Shown here one piece after another: positions 23,354 to 34,024 of a stretch of 64,000 bases of DNA (positions within the stretch are counted from its first letter, which is position 1; the number at the start of each line of letters is the position of its first letter). The stretch is from Amycolatopsis pretoriensis. Lineage in GTDB: Bacteria; Actinomycetota; Actinomycetes; Mycobacteriales; Pseudonocardiaceae. A program made the translations under genes and the position numbers. Under the pieces are notes generated by a model. It was not told the origin of the DNA and did no database searches. It saw only the letters and a list, made by a program, of their open reading frames with translations. The stretch covers positions 1 through 64,000 of the forward strand of contig NZ_FNUJ01000019.1 of assembly GCF_900107925.1 (NCBI RefSeq), given 5' to 3'.

Positions 23354-24189
23354 CCCTGCGCGTGGCCCCGGGCGAGATCCACGCCTTGCTCGGACTCAAC
23401 GGGGCCGGCAAGACCACCACGATCCGGCTGCTGCTGGGCATGATCCGCCCGACCGGCGGCGAGGTGCGGCTGCTCGGCACGCCGGTCCGGCCGGGCGCGC
23501 GGGCGGTGTGGTCGCGGGTGGGGTACCTGGTGGAGTCGCCGTCCGCCTACCCGGAGCTGACCGTCGCGGAAAACCTCGCCGTCGCCGCTCGCCTGCACGG
23601 CCTGCGCGAGCGGTCCGCAGTCACCGGCGCGATCGAGCGGCTGGGCCTCGGCCCCTACGCCGGCCGCCGGGCGCGCACGCTTTCCCTGGGCAACGCCCAG
23701 CGGCTCGGCCTGGCCAAGGCGCTGCTGCACCGGCCGGACCTGCTGATCCTGGACGAGCCCGCGAACGGCCTCGATCCCGCCGGGGTCGCCGAGATCCGGG
23801 CCCTGCTGCACGACCTCGCCCACCGCGACGGCGTCACCGTGCTGCTGTCCAGCCACCTCCTCGCCGAGGTGGCCCGGCTGGCCGGCCGCATCGGCGTGCT
23901 CGACCAGGGCCGGCTCGTCTGGACGGGCGCCACCGGCGAACTGACCGCGCGCGCCCGTCCCCGGCTGCACGTCACCACCCGCGATCTCGCCGCGGCCGCG
24001 GCCGCCCTGCTCGCCGCCGGCTACCGGCCCGAACTCGCCGGGGACGAGCTGCTGATGGCCGGTGAACAAGCCGTCACCCACCCCGAGGCCGTCGCCGAGG
24101 TGCTGGTGGAGTCGGGGTGCCCGCCGACGCGGCTCGCCGTCGAAGGGGACGATCTGGAGTCGTGCTTCCTGCGGCTGGTCGCGCCGTGA
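23281..24189 (+). CDS. ABC transporter ATP-binding protein (ABC-2 type exporter)
   Basis: This 302-aa ATPase has Walker A GLNGAGKTTT, Q-loop region, the signature LSLGNAQRLGLAKAL (Asn for Gln in the LSGGQ-like motif), Walker B LLILDEPANGLDP and the switch His in LLSSHLL. The C-terminal 90 residues are an extra domain typical of BcrA/NatA-type drug exporters. It overlaps the permease GTG by 4 bases. Substrate unknown; antibiotic or lipid export is common in the family. Confidence 0.9.
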   Translation: MGTTAVETTRLTKRYRDVTAVDELTLRVAPGEIHALLGLNGAGKTTTIRLLLGMIRPTGGEVRLLGTPVRPGARAVWSRVGYLVESPSAYPELTVAENLAVAARLHGLRERSAVTGAIERLGLGPYAGRRARTLSLGNAQRLGLAKALLHRPDLLILDEPANGLDPAGVAEIRALLHDLAHRDGVTVLLSSHLLAEVARLAGRIGVLDQGRLVWTGATGELTARARPRLHVTTRDLAAAAAALLAAGYRPELAGDELLMAGEQAVTHPEAVAEVLVESGCPPTRLAVEGDDLESCFLRLVAP

Positions 24190-24965
24190 GGGCGGCGCTC
24201 TGGGCGGAGGCGCTCAAGGCCCGCCGCTCCCGTCTGCCCGGGGTCACCGTGCTGGCGTTCACCGTGTTGGTGGCCTTCGGCAGCCTGGTCATGTTCATCG
24301 TGCAGGACCCCGGCCGGGCCCGGTCGCTCGGACTGCTCGGCGCCAAGGGCGCCCTCGCCGGCGGCACCGCCGACTGGCCCGGGTTCTTCGCCCTGCTCGC
24401 CCAGGCGATGGCCATCGGCGGGTTCGTGATCTTCGGGCTGGTCGTGGTGTGGTGCTTCGGCCGCGAAGCCGGCCAGGGCACCGCCAAGGACCTCCTCGCG
24501 CTCCCCACTTCGCGCGCCGCGATCGTCGCCGCCAAGTTCGCCGTCGTCGCGGTGTGGAGCCTGCTGCTCGCGCTCTACACGTTCCTGCTCGGCCTGCCCG
24601 TCGGTGCCCTCGTGGGGCTGGCCGGCTGGTCGCTCCCCGGAGCGCTCGGCGGCCTGGGGACGCTGCTCGCGGCGGCCGCCTCGACCCTGCTGCTGACCAC
24701 CCCGCTCGCCTTGGCCGCCAGCGCGGGCCGTGGCTACCTGCCCGGCTTCGCCGCCCTGCTCGTCGCGACGTTCCTCGCCCAGGTCCTCGCCCTGCTCGGC
24801 TACGGCGAGTTCTTCCCGTGGTCGGTGCCCGCGCTCGCCACCGGGCTGGCGGGACCCGGCCACGCGCCGCCGGGTGTGGTGGGCCACCTGCTGGTGGTCC
24901 TGACCGGCGCCGGCGGGGCGGTCGCGACCGGGGTGTGGTGGCACCGCGCGGATCACGACCGCTGA
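24186..24965 (+). CDS. ABC-2 family permease
   Basis: This 259-aa protein has six hydrophobic segments (GVTVLAFTVLVAFGSLVMFIV, FFALLAQAMAIGGFVIFGLVVVWCF, AAKFAVVAVWSLLLALYTFLLGL and others) and the REAGQGTAKDLLALPTSRA loop typical of ABC-2 permeases following an ATPase of the BcrA type. It starts with GTG overlapping the ATPase stop, so the two make one complex. No other component is needed. Confidence 0.88.
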   Translation: MRAALWAEALKARRSRLPGVTVLAFTVLVAFGSLVMFIVQDPGRARSLGLLGAKGALAGGTADWPGFFALLAQAMAIGGFVIFGLVVVWCFGREAGQGTAKDLLALPTSRAAIVAAKFAVVAVWSLLLALYTFLLGLPVGALVGLAGWSLPGALGGLGTLLAAAASTLLLTTPLALAASAGRGYLPGFAALLVATFLAQVLALLGYGEFFPWSVPALATGLAGPGHAPPGVVGHLLVVLTGAGGAVATGVWWHRADHDR

Positions 24966-25112
24966 GGCCGGCCGTTCGCGAGCCGCGCCGGAAGGCCCGC
25001 GGCCAGGTGGTCGATCAGCGCGGCGACCCGGCGGGGCACGCGCAACACGATGCAGTCGTGGCCGGCCAGATCCTCGACCCGCTCCGGAGTGCCGTTTCGC
25101 TCCACATAGGAC
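24953..25112 (-). pseudogene. LysR-family regulator remnant
   Basis: The reverse strand encodes SYVERNGTPERVEDLAGHDCIVLR, the mid-domain wording of LysR substrate-binding regions, directly joined to RVAALIDHLAAGLPARL, the typical LysR C-terminus. The intervening 90 or so residues and the whole HTH half are missing. It overlaps the permease 3' end by 13 bases and borders the tandem repeats, which may have driven the deletion. Confidence 0.6.
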
Positions 25113-25163
25113 GGAGGTCTGTGGTGGGCGGTCGCTGCCGGGGCGCGGCTGCCCGGGATCGCG

Positions 25164-25525
25164 GGGGGTCGAGGGTCGCGAAAGTTGCATTGGGGACTTC
25201 CCGGGCCGGGAATGCGACTTTGGCGGCGTTGGGTGGTGGCGGGTTGGGAGGGGTGGGGGTCTGCGCTCGGCGATCGCGGAGCGGATCGCGACCCAGCTCC
25301 CCGGGGGTTGAAGGTCGCGAATGCCGCATTGGGGACTTCCCGGGCCGGGAATGCGACTTTGGCGGCGTTGGGTGGTGGCGGATCGGGAGGGGTGGGGGTC
25401 TGCGCTCGGCGATCGCGGAGCGGACCGCGACCCAGCTCGCCGGGGGTTGAGGGTCGCGAATGTCGCATTGGGGACTTCCGAGGCCGGGAATGCGACATTG
25501 GCGGCGTCGGGTGGCGGCTCAACCA
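25164..25525. repeat. 139-bp tandem repeat array (2.6 copies) with hairpin units
   Basis: GGTCGCGAA-type units recur at exactly 139-base spacing (anchors at 25176, 25315, 25454). Each copy contains an inverted repeat with 11-base arms and a 19-base loop: AAAGTTGCATT/AATGCGACTTT (25181-25221), AATGCCGCATT/AATGCGACTTT (25320-25360) and AATGTCGCATT/AATGCGACATT (25459-25499). The spacer (GGTGGGGGTCTGCGCTCGG and following) is well conserved. Short frames across the array are repeat products, not genes. It resembles REP-type palindromes of Amycolatopsis. Confidence 0.85.
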
Positions 25526-26235
25526 GCCGATGGAGTGGGGCCGGCCAGCAAGTCCCCGAGCCCGCCCCGCGCGTCCGCCAGCACCAGCGCCTCCGCCGCC
25601 GCCGAATCACCGGCTCGCAGGGCGTGCACCAGCTGCCGGTGCGTCGTGTACCGGTCCAGCCCGAACGTCTCGTCCACTTCGACCCGCTCCAGCACCCGTG
25701 ACCGCCGTTCCGGGGACGAGAACACCCTCGTCTGATCGAGCAGCCGCACCAGTACCGGGTTTCCCGCGCACGACTCGACCACGCCGTTGAACCGCTGCAC
25801 CGCGTCGAACAGCCGGCCGACGTGCTTCGCGACCTCCTGGCCGGACTCGTGGCGCTGCTTGATGAGGATCAGCAGGTCGTCGGCCTCGTCGAGGATCGCG
25901 TCGAGCTGGTCCAGCTGCTCCCGCGTCGCGTGCCGCGCGGCGAAGCGGGCCACCATCCCGCGCAGGCCCACCTCGACCTCCGCGAGGTCCTGGACGGCGA
26001 CGCCGCCGAACATCGCCACCTTCACCGTCCGCGGCCCCGCCCGTTCGAGGAGGCCGTCCTGCTCCAGGCGCCGGATGGCTTCGCGCACCGGCGTCGGGCT
26101 GACCGACAGCCGCTCGGCGAACCCGCGCTCGGTGACCTTCTGGCCCGGCCGCAGCTCGCCGGTGGTGATCGCGTCGCGCAGGGCCCGGTACACGCGGTCG
26201 GCCAGCGTGTCGGTCTGCAGTGCTTCGCCCAGCAT
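25519..26235 (-). CDS. GntR-family (FCD/FadR type) regulator
   Basis: This 238-aa regulator has the winged helix (TLADRVYRALRDAITTGELRPGQKVTERGFAERLSVSPTPVREAIRRLEQDGLL, residues 10-62) and an all-helical FCD domain (about 85-225) with metal/ligand residues such as HVGRLFDAVQRFN and YTTHRQLVHAL. It diverges from an MFS transporter; two palindromes lie between. Likely represses the MFS-AtuA-DUF4387 genes until their acid substrate binds. The gene ends inside the last repeat copy. Confidence 0.9.
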   Translation of the reverse strand: MLGEALQTDTLADRVYRALRDAITTGELRPGQKVTERGFAERLSVSPTPVREAIRRLEQDGLLERAGPRTVKVAMFGGVAVQDLAEVEVGLRGMVARFAARHATREQLDQLDAILDEADDLLILIKQRHESGQEVAKHVGRLFDAVQRFNGVVESCAGNPVLVRLLDQTRVFSSPERRSRVLERVEVDETFGLDRYTTHRQLVHALRAGDSAAAEALVLADARGGLGDLLAGPTPSAG

Positions 26236-26250
26236 GCCGCCCAGCCTACG

Positions 26251-26291
26251 GCAAAACTCTTTTGCAACTGTTGACCGTCTTGCTATAGCAA
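26251..26291. promoter_or_regulatory. GntR-type operators between GntR and MFS genes
   Basis: GCAAAA-CTC-TTTTGC (26251-26265) and TTGCTATAGCAA (26280-26291) are two perfect palindromes sharing the TTGC/GCAA ends, in an AT-rich patch between divergent starts. They are the natural sites for the adjacent regulator. Confidence 0.7.
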
Positions 26292-26331
26292 AAGTACGGT
26301 GGCGGCCACGACCAACGGAAGGGGGCCGACG

Positions 26332-27600
26332 ATGACGTCGACCACCCCGCGCGTCCGGACCGGGCGCATCACGTTCTTCGTGGCCCTGGCCGTCTTCGCC
26401 CAGGAATCGACGTGGAACCTCTACGACTCGCAGGTGCCGCCGCTGCTGCGCGAGCACCTCGGCAGCGCCGCGCTCATCGGCGCGCTGATGGGCATGGACA
26501 ACCTGCTCGGCATCTTCGTCCAGCCGTGGATGGGCAACCGCTCGGACGGCACGCGCACGGCGTGGGGCCGGCGCATCCCGTACCTCGTCGTCGGCATGCC
26601 CGTGGCGGCGCTGCTGTTCGTCCTGATCCCGCACGCCGCGGCCTCGCTGCCGCTGCTGATCCTCACGATGTTCGGCTACGCCCTGGTCGCGAACTCCTTC
26701 AAGCCGATCGCCGAGTCGCTGCTCCCGGACTTCATCGCCCCGGAACGGCGCAGCCGGGCCAACGCGGCGGTCAAGATCGCCTCCAGCATCACGGTGATCG
26801 TCGCCGCGCTGATCGGCCTCTTCCTCATCGACGGCTTCCCGAAGCTGTCGTTCGCGATCCCCGCCGTGCTGATGACCGGGTCGGTGGCCGTGCTCGCCTG
26901 GAAGGTGCGCGACAGCCGCTCGCCGGCCTACCGGGCCGCGCTCGAGGAGGACCGCGCCGAACCCGGCGAAGCTTCGCCACGGGTGCGGATGCGCGACGTC
27001 CTGCTCGACATCGTGCGCGACGCCGACCGCAGCCGGCTGCTGGTCATCGCCGCCGTGTTCGCCTTCGGCAGCGCGTGGTTCGCCTCGCGGTCGCTGATCA
27101 CCAGCTACGGCATGGAAACCCTGGGGCTGTCCCGCGGCGACGCGGGCGGCCTGACCCTGCCCAGCGGCCTGGCCTTCATCGTGGCCGCCTACCCGGTCGC
27201 CCTGCTCGCCGAGCGCTTCGGGCGGCTGCGGGTGATCCTCATCGGGATGGCGGTGTTCGCCGCCGCGATGGTGCTGGGCACCGCGATCCCGACGCCGGCC
27301 GGCGTCGTCGTGGCGATGTGCGTGGCGGCCGCGGGCGCGGCGGCGTTCATGGTCAACACGGCGGTCGTGCTGTGGAACCTCGCCCCGTCGGCCCGCGTGC
27401 TCGGCACCTACTCCGGCCTCTACACGGTCGGCTGGTCGGGCGGCGGGTTCGCCGGCCCGGCGCTGGTCGGCGGCATGGTCGACGTGACCGGCTGGCGGTT
27501 CATGCTGCTCGACGTCGGGGTCGTGACGGCGGTCGCCGTGCTGCTGGTCGCCCGCGTCGCCGGGCTGCGGCGCCGCCGCCCCGACGGACGCGTCCGGTGA
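26332..27600 (+). CDS. MFS transporter
   Basis: This 422-aa protein has 12 predicted helices and MFS loop motifs (GNRSDGTRTAWGRRIPYLVVG between TM2 and TM3; ERFGRLRVILIGM in the second half). I chose ATG 26332 (AAGGGGG upstream) over one 33 bases earlier. It resembles the GPH/SLC45-like branch that transports sugars or organic acids. Its place beside GntR and upstream of an AtuA-type gene suggests uptake of the substrate for that pathway. Confidence 0.85.
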   Translation: MTSTTPRVRTGRITFFVALAVFAQESTWNLYDSQVPPLLREHLGSAALIGALMGMDNLLGIFVQPWMGNRSDGTRTAWGRRIPYLVVGMPVAALLFVLIPHAAASLPLLILTMFGYALVANSFKPIAESLLPDFIAPERRSRANAAVKIASSITVIVAALIGLFLIDGFPKLSFAIPAVLMTGSVAVLAWKVRDSRSPAYRAALEEDRAEPGEASPRVRMRDVLLDIVRDADRSRLLVIAAVFAFGSAWFASRSLITSYGMETLGLSRGDAGGLTLPSGLAFIVAAYPVALLAERFGRLRVILIGMAVFAAAMVLGTAIPTPAGVVVAMCVAAAGAAAFMVNTAVVLWNLAPSARVLGTYSGLYTVGWSGGGFAGPALVGGMVDVTGWRFMLLDVGVVTAVAVLLVARVAGLRRRRPDGRVR

Positions 27601-27726
27601 CCCGCGCCCCGGCGAAATCGCGCGCGCGGCCCTGGACGTCGTGCGGGGAACCGCTGACGCGCCGGCCAGACCGCCGAAGCATGGCGGCCCGGGCCGATTC
27701 GTCGTGAACCGAGAGGAATGAGGACC

Positions 27727-29091
27727 ATGGACACAGTGCGCGTGCTGGCGCCGAGCGGCATGCTCGGCGCCGGCTGGGACCACGCGACCGTCGAGCGCGG
27801 CATCGCCCTGGGCGCCGATGTCATCAGCGTCGACGGCGGCTCCACCGACTCCGGCCCGTACTACCTCGGCGCCGCGACCGCGAAGACGACCGCCAAAGCC
27901 GTGGCGCGCGACCTGCGCAGCCTCTTCATGGCCGCCGCCGGCGCGGGAATCCCGGTGGTGGTCGGGTCCTGCGGCACGAGTGGCACGGACACCGGCGTCG
28001 ACTGGGTCGCCGGGATCGCCGCCGAGGTGCTCGCGGAAGAGGGCCTGGACCTGAAGGTCGCGCGGATCTACAGCGAGCAGGACGCCGCCGGCCTCAAGGA
28101 GTACCTGGACCGCGTCCACCCGTTGCCGCCCTTGGGAAACCTCGACGCCGAGACCCTCGAAAGCTGCACGCACATCGTCGGCGCCATGGGCCACGAGCCG
28201 ATCGTCGAGGCACTGCGGGCGGGCGCCCGGGTCGTGCTCGCCGGCCGCGCGACCGACACCGCCGTCGCGGCCGCCTACCCGCTGATGATGGGGATGCCGG
28301 CCGGTCCGACCTGGCACGCCGCCAAGATCATCGAGTGCGGCGGCCAGTGCACGAGCAACCCGCGCGCCGGCGGCGTCCTGGCCACGATCGACACCGGCGG
28401 CTTCACCATCGAGCCGCTCGACCCGGCGTCGGCGTGCACGCCGATCTCGGTGGCCGCGCACATGCTCTACGAGACCGCGAACCCGCATCGGATGCGCGAA
28501 CCCGACGGCACCCTCGACGTCCGCGACGCCGAGTACACCGCCGTCGACGACCGGATCGTCCGCGTCACGGGGTCGAAGTTCCACCACGCCGAGCAGCACA
28601 CGATCAAGCTGGAAGGGGCGCGGGTCACCGGGTACGAAACGATGTCGTTCACGGCGATCCGGGACCCGCTGGTGCTCGCCGAGATCGACACCTGGGCGGA
28701 GCTGATGCGCACGCTGATCACCCAGCGCGTCGGCCAGACCCTCGGCCTCGCCGACGGCGAATACGCGTTCGACCTGCGCCTCTACGGCCACAACGCGGTG
28801 CTGGGCGAGCTGGAACCCGAAACCGGTCCGCCGCGCGAGGTGGGCGTGATGCTGCTGGTCAACGCCCCCGACCAGGCGACCGCGACGGCGGTGGCGAAGG
28901 TGGCGAACCCGCTGATGCTGCACCTGCCGACGCCGTCGATGGACTACCTGCCGAGCTTCGCGTTCGCGTCGTCGCCGGCGGAGGTGGAGCGCGGCGCGGC
29001 GTACGAGTTCGTGCTGAACCACGTCGTCGACTGCGCGCCGCTGGAGCTGTTCCGGACCGAGTTCGGTGTCGAAGGGAAAACCCGTGCCTGA
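27727..29091 (+). CDS. AtuA-family (DUF1446) acyclic-terpene/acyl-CoA catabolism protein
   Basis: This 454-aa protein belongs to the AtuA/DUF1446 family: LAPSGMLGAGWDHATVERG, ISVDGGSTDSGPYYLG, VVVGSCGTSGTDTGVDW and GRATDTAVAAAYPLMMG. AtuA is linked to citronellol/geraniol catabolism in Pseudomonas; its exact reaction is not settled. Here it is paired with a DUF4387 gene (8-base overlap), as is usual for this subfamily in actinobacteria. Without carboxylase genes nearby, a terpene pathway is not proven; an organic acid is equally possible. Confidence 0.85.
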   Translation: MDTVRVLAPSGMLGAGWDHATVERGIALGADVISVDGGSTDSGPYYLGAATAKTTAKAVARDLRSLFMAAAGAGIPVVVGSCGTSGTDTGVDWVAGIAAEVLAEEGLDLKVARIYSEQDAAGLKEYLDRVHPLPPLGNLDAETLESCTHIVGAMGHEPIVEALRAGARVVLAGRATDTAVAAAYPLMMGMPAGPTWHAAKIIECGGQCTSNPRAGGVLATIDTGGFTIEPLDPASACTPISVAAHMLYETANPHRMREPDGTLDVRDAEYTAVDDRIVRVTGSKFHHAEQHTIKLEGARVTGYETMSFTAIRDPLVLAEIDTWAELMRTLITQRVGQTLGLADGEYAFDLRLYGHNAVLGELEPETGPPREVGVMLLVNAPDQATATAVAKVANPLMLHLPTPSMDYLPSFAFASSPAEVERGAAYEFVLNHVVDCAPLELFRTEFGVEGKTRA

Positions 29092-29398
29092 AACGACGTT
29101 GGCGGACCTGGCCCACGAGGTCCGGTCGAAGAACGCGGGCCCGTTCTGGGTCACCATGGAGCTGTTCCTGCGCGACGCGGCCGGCTACCGCGTGGCGGCA
29201 GACGAGACCTTCTTGAACGAGCGGGTCATCGCCGAGCTGTACCGGGTCGAGGAGAGCACGATCCGGATCTTCCGGATCCCGTCGCTCAACGTCGTGAAGA
29301 TCTCCTTCCCCCGCCCGGTCAGCCAGGGTTCGCTGCGGGACCGCGACATGCACGCGGGCCAGCACCACGTTCCCCTCGCGCGGCTCGTGGTGCCGTGA
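29084..29398 (+). CDS. DUF4387 family protein, partner of the AtuA-like protein
   Basis: This 104-aa protein (TLADLAHEVRSKNAGPFWVTMELFLRD...FNVV-type core SLNVVKISFPRPVSQGSLRDRDMHAGQHHVPL) is a typical DUF4387 domain. It begins with GTG inside the AtuA-like gene, which implies a stable complex. Some AtuA homologues carry this domain fused at the C-terminus. Activity unknown. Confidence 0.85.
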   Translation: MPETTLADLAHEVRSKNAGPFWVTMELFLRDAAGYRVAADETFLNERVIAELYRVEESTIRIFRIPSLNVVKISFPRPVSQGSLRDRDMHAGQHHVPLARLVVP

Positions 29399-29513
29399 GC
29401 AGGTTCGTCACATCGGCGCCCGGATCCGGGGTGAGCGTGAACCGCCACGGCTGCTCGACCGGCGCGCCGAGGACGACGTTGCCGAGGCCGGCGAGCACCG
29501 GACTTGATACTGG

Positions 29514-29528
29514 TACCCCCTAGGGGTA
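29514..29528. promoter_or_regulatory. CsoR-type copper operator upstream of copZ
   Basis: TACCCCCTAGGGGTA lies 41 bases before the copZ ATG. It matches the GC-rich palindrome bound by the Cu(I) repressor CsoR. A csoR gene is not present in the window. Confidence 0.75.
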
Positions 29529-29568
29529 TGGTCGACCGGGTCGAGACAGCCCGCTTCCGGAGGACGCC

Positions 29569-29775
29569 ATGAGCCAGACCACCTACACCGTCACCGGCAT
29601 GACCTGCGGGCACTGCGTGAGCTCGGTCGGTGAAGAGGTCGGGGCGATCGACGGTGTCACCGACGTCGCCGTCGACCTGCCCACCGGGGCCGTCACCGTC
29701 ACCAGTGCCGAGCCGGTCGACGACGCGCGCGTCCGCGCCGCCGTCGAAGAAGCCGGGTACACCCTCGCCGGCTGA
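29569..29775 (+). CDS. copZ: Copper chaperone, heavy-metal-associated domain
   Basis: This 68-aa single HMA domain carries the metal motif GMTCGHCVSS (Cys at 13 and 16) and an otherwise typical betaalphabeta-betaalphabeta pattern. It should deliver Cu(I) to the P-type ATPase CopA encoded two genes downstream. ATG with GGAGG-like upstream (CCGGAGGACGCC). Confidence 0.93.
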   Translation: MSQTTYTVTGMTCGHCVSSVGEEVGAIDGVTDVAVDLPTGAVTVTSAEPVDDARVRAAVEEAGYTLAG

Positions 29776-29804
29776 CCGGCGACCGGAACTTCGAGGGAAC
29801 AGCC

Positions 29805-30641
29805 ATGAACACCACAGCACGGCTCGCCGTGTTCGGCGGGGTGCTCGCCCTGCTCGCCGCCGGCGGATTCATCGTGGGCAAGGCGGCCAGGCCGGTCGCG
29901 GCCGCCACCGAGGAGCCCGCGCACGGCGGAGGCCACGTGGAAATGCCGGCCGCGGCCGAGCTCCCGGGCGGGCTCACGTCCAGTCAGGACGGTTACACCT
30001 TCGCCGACCCGGTCGCCGAAGCCGGGCGGTTCACCTTCCGCATCACCGGTCCGGACGGCGGCCCCGTCACCGCGTTCGACGTCGAGCACGAGAAGAAGCT
30101 GCACCTGATCGTCGTCCGCCGGGACACCGCGGGCTTCCAGCACGTCCACCCCGACCTGGCTCCGGACGGCACGTGGAGCGTCCCGCTGAGCCTCCCGGCC
30201 GCCGGCTCCTACCGCGCGTTCGCGGACTTCGCGCCCACCGGCGGGAAGCCGCTGACCCTCGGCGTCGACCTCTCGGTCGCGGGGGACTACCGGCCGGCGA
30301 CCTTCGCGCCCAGCCGCGTCGCGACCGTCGACGGCTACCGCGTCGAACTCGCCGGGGACCTGACCGCGGGCAAGACGTCGCCCCTGACGCTGACCGTCAG
30401 CCACGACGGTGTCCCGGTCACCGACCTTCGGCCCTACCTCGGCGCCTACGGGCACCTGGTCGCGCTGCGCGGAGGCGACCTCGCCTACCTGCACGTCCAC
30501 CCCGAAAGCAGCCCCGGCGCCGGACCCGAGGTGAAGTTCGCCGCCGAAGTCCCGAGCGCCGGGACGTACCGGCTGTTCCTCGACTTCCGCCACGGCGGGG
30601 TCGTGCGGACCGCCCCGTTCACCGTCACCGCCGGCCACTGA
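29805..30641 (+). CDS. Membrane-anchored extracytoplasmic copper-associated protein
   Basis: This 278-aa protein has an N-terminal helix (VFGGVLALLAAGGFIVG), an HGGGHVEM segment, and two similar beta-rich repeats each carrying a His-rich motif: HLIVVRRDTAGFQHVHPDL and HLVALRGGDLAYLHVHPE. Such His pairs plus the location between copZ and copA indicate metal binding at the cell surface. Similar proteins accompany CopA in actinobacteria but have no settled name. It may collect copper or hand it to CopA. Confidence 0.75.
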   Translation: MNTTARLAVFGGVLALLAAGGFIVGKAARPVAAATEEPAHGGGHVEMPAAAELPGGLTSSQDGYTFADPVAEAGRFTFRITGPDGGPVTAFDVEHEKKLHLIVVRRDTAGFQHVHPDLAPDGTWSVPLSLPAAGSYRAFADFAPTGGKPLTLGVDLSVAGDYRPATFAPSRVATVDGYRVELAGDLTAGKTSPLTLTVSHDGVPVTDLRPYLGAYGHLVALRGGDLAYLHVHPESSPGAGPEVKFAAEVPSAGTYRLFLDFRHGGVVRTAPFTVTAGH

Positions 30642-30661
30642 CCGCGAAAGGAGAGCCGATC

Positions 30662-32878
<2,217 letters not shown>

Positions 32879-32886
32879 CCGGTGCG

Positions 32887-33936
32887 CTACTTCAGGGCCA
32901 TGCCGGGGACGCGGGCCCGGATCGCGTCCAGTTCGGCCTCGTCGGAGACGCCCTGCCAGTCGTGACGCGGGGTGTAGGGCGTCTCCAGCGCGCGGACTTC
33001 GTCGTCGGTGAGCTCGACGTCCAGCGACGCGACGGCGTCGTCGATCTGCCGGATCGTGCCGGCGCCGACCAGGGGAGCGGTCACCACGGCCTGGCGGCGC
33101 AGCCAGGCCAGGGCGATCTGGGCGCGGCTCACGCCGTGCGCCTCGGCGACCTTCCCGACGGCCTCGGTGATCGCGCGGTTCGACGCCTCTTCGGTGGGGG
33201 AGTAGAGCAGGTCGGCGTAGGCGCCGTCGGTCTCGGCGCGGGCGGTGGACTTCGCGTCGTCCCACGCGCGGGCCAGGCGGCCGCGGGCGAGCGGGCTCCA
33301 GATGATCGTGCCGACGCCTTCGTCGAGGCACAGCGGGATCATTTCGCGTTCTTCCTCGCGGTGCAGCAGGTTGTAGTGGTCCTGCATGGACGCGAACCGC
33401 GCCCAGCCGTGCTCGCGTTGCAGGTGCAGCGCTTTCGCGAATTCCCACGCGTGCATCGAGGACGCGCCCAGGTACCGCACCTTGCCGGCCTTCACCAGAT
33501 CGCTGAGCGCCTCGAGGGTTTCTTCCAGCGGGGTGGCGTGGTCGTTGCGGTGCACCTGGTAGAGGTCGATGTAGTCGGTGCCGAGCCGGCGCAGCGAGTG
33601 GTCGACCTCGGTCATGATCGCCTTGCGCGACAGGCCTTTCCCGTTGGGGCCGGGGCGCATCGGGTGACGCAGCTTGGTGGCGATGACGACGGCGTCGCGG
33701 TCGGCGAAGTCCTTCAGCGCGCGGCCGAGGATCTCCTCGCTCGAGCCGAGGGAGTACATGTTCGCGGTGTCGAAGAAGGTGATGCCCGCCTCGAGGGCGT
33801 GCTTGATCAGCGGCCGGGCGTCTTCTTCCCCGAGGGACCAGACGGGGTGGCCGCGGTCGGGTTCGCCGTAGGTCATCGCGCCGATCGCGATGGGCGAGAC
33901 GTCGAGGCCGGTGGTGCCGAGTTTCACGTAGTGCAT
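32887..33936 (-). CDS. Aldo/keto reductase
   Basis: This 349-aa protein shows AKR motifs: LGLDVSPIAIGAMTYG-type start, FDTANMYSLGSSEEILGRAL (Asp, Tyr), ATKLRHPMRPG (Lys), LYQVHRNDHATP (His) and the C-terminal cofactor segment ITAPLVGAGTIRQIDDAV. It reduces carbonyls using NADPH. In front of it lies an operator pair GGAGACGTCTCC-type identical to that at the epimerase/TetR locus 12 kb to the left, so it likely belongs to the same carbonyl-response regulon. ATG at 33936. Confidence 0.9.
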   Translation of the reverse strand: MHYVKLGTTGLDVSPIAIGAMTYGEPDRGHPVWSLGEEDARPLIKHALEAGITFFDTANMYSLGSSEEILGRALKDFADRDAVVIATKLRHPMRPGPNGKGLSRKAIMTEVDHSLRRLGTDYIDLYQVHRNDHATPLEETLEALSDLVKAGKVRYLGASSMHAWEFAKALHLQREHGWARFASMQDHYNLLHREEEREMIPLCLDEGVGTIIWSPLARGRLARAWDDAKSTARAETDGAYADLLYSPTEEASNRAITEAVGKVAEAHGVSRAQIALAWLRRQAVVTAPLVGAGTIRQIDDAVASLDVELTDDEVRALETPYTPRHDWQGVSDEAELDAIRARVPGMALK

Positions 33937-33961
33937 GGGGTCTCCCTGACAGGGGCAGATG

Positions 33962-34008
33962 CGGAGAGGTCTCCGGATGTGTCACCGACGATAGTGGAGA
34001 CGTCTCCA
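33962..34008. promoter_or_regulatory. GGAGACGTCTCC operators upstream of the aldo/keto reductase
   Basis: CGGAGAGGTCTCCG (33962-33975) and TGGAGACGTCTCCA (33995-34008) match the palindromes between the TetR and epimerase genes at 21726-21763. No regulator gene lies here. Confidence 0.75.
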
Positions 34009-34024
34009 CTTGTCAAAGGAGCGG

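Noticed and set aside
24953..25790. Overlapping frames across the tandem repeats
   Set aside because: The same peptide repeats three times because the DNA repeats; no ribosome sites or family match.
25519..29157. Very long reverse frame running through the MFS and AtuA-like genes
   Set aside because: Only the 5' third on that strand (the GntR gene, ending at 25519) is real; the rest is antisense shadow.
29399..29510. Possible reverse-strand gene end (LGNVVLGAPVEQPWRFTLTPD...)
   Set aside because: The peptide looks protein-like but has no start, is about 35 residues and matches no family I can name; too weak to annotate.
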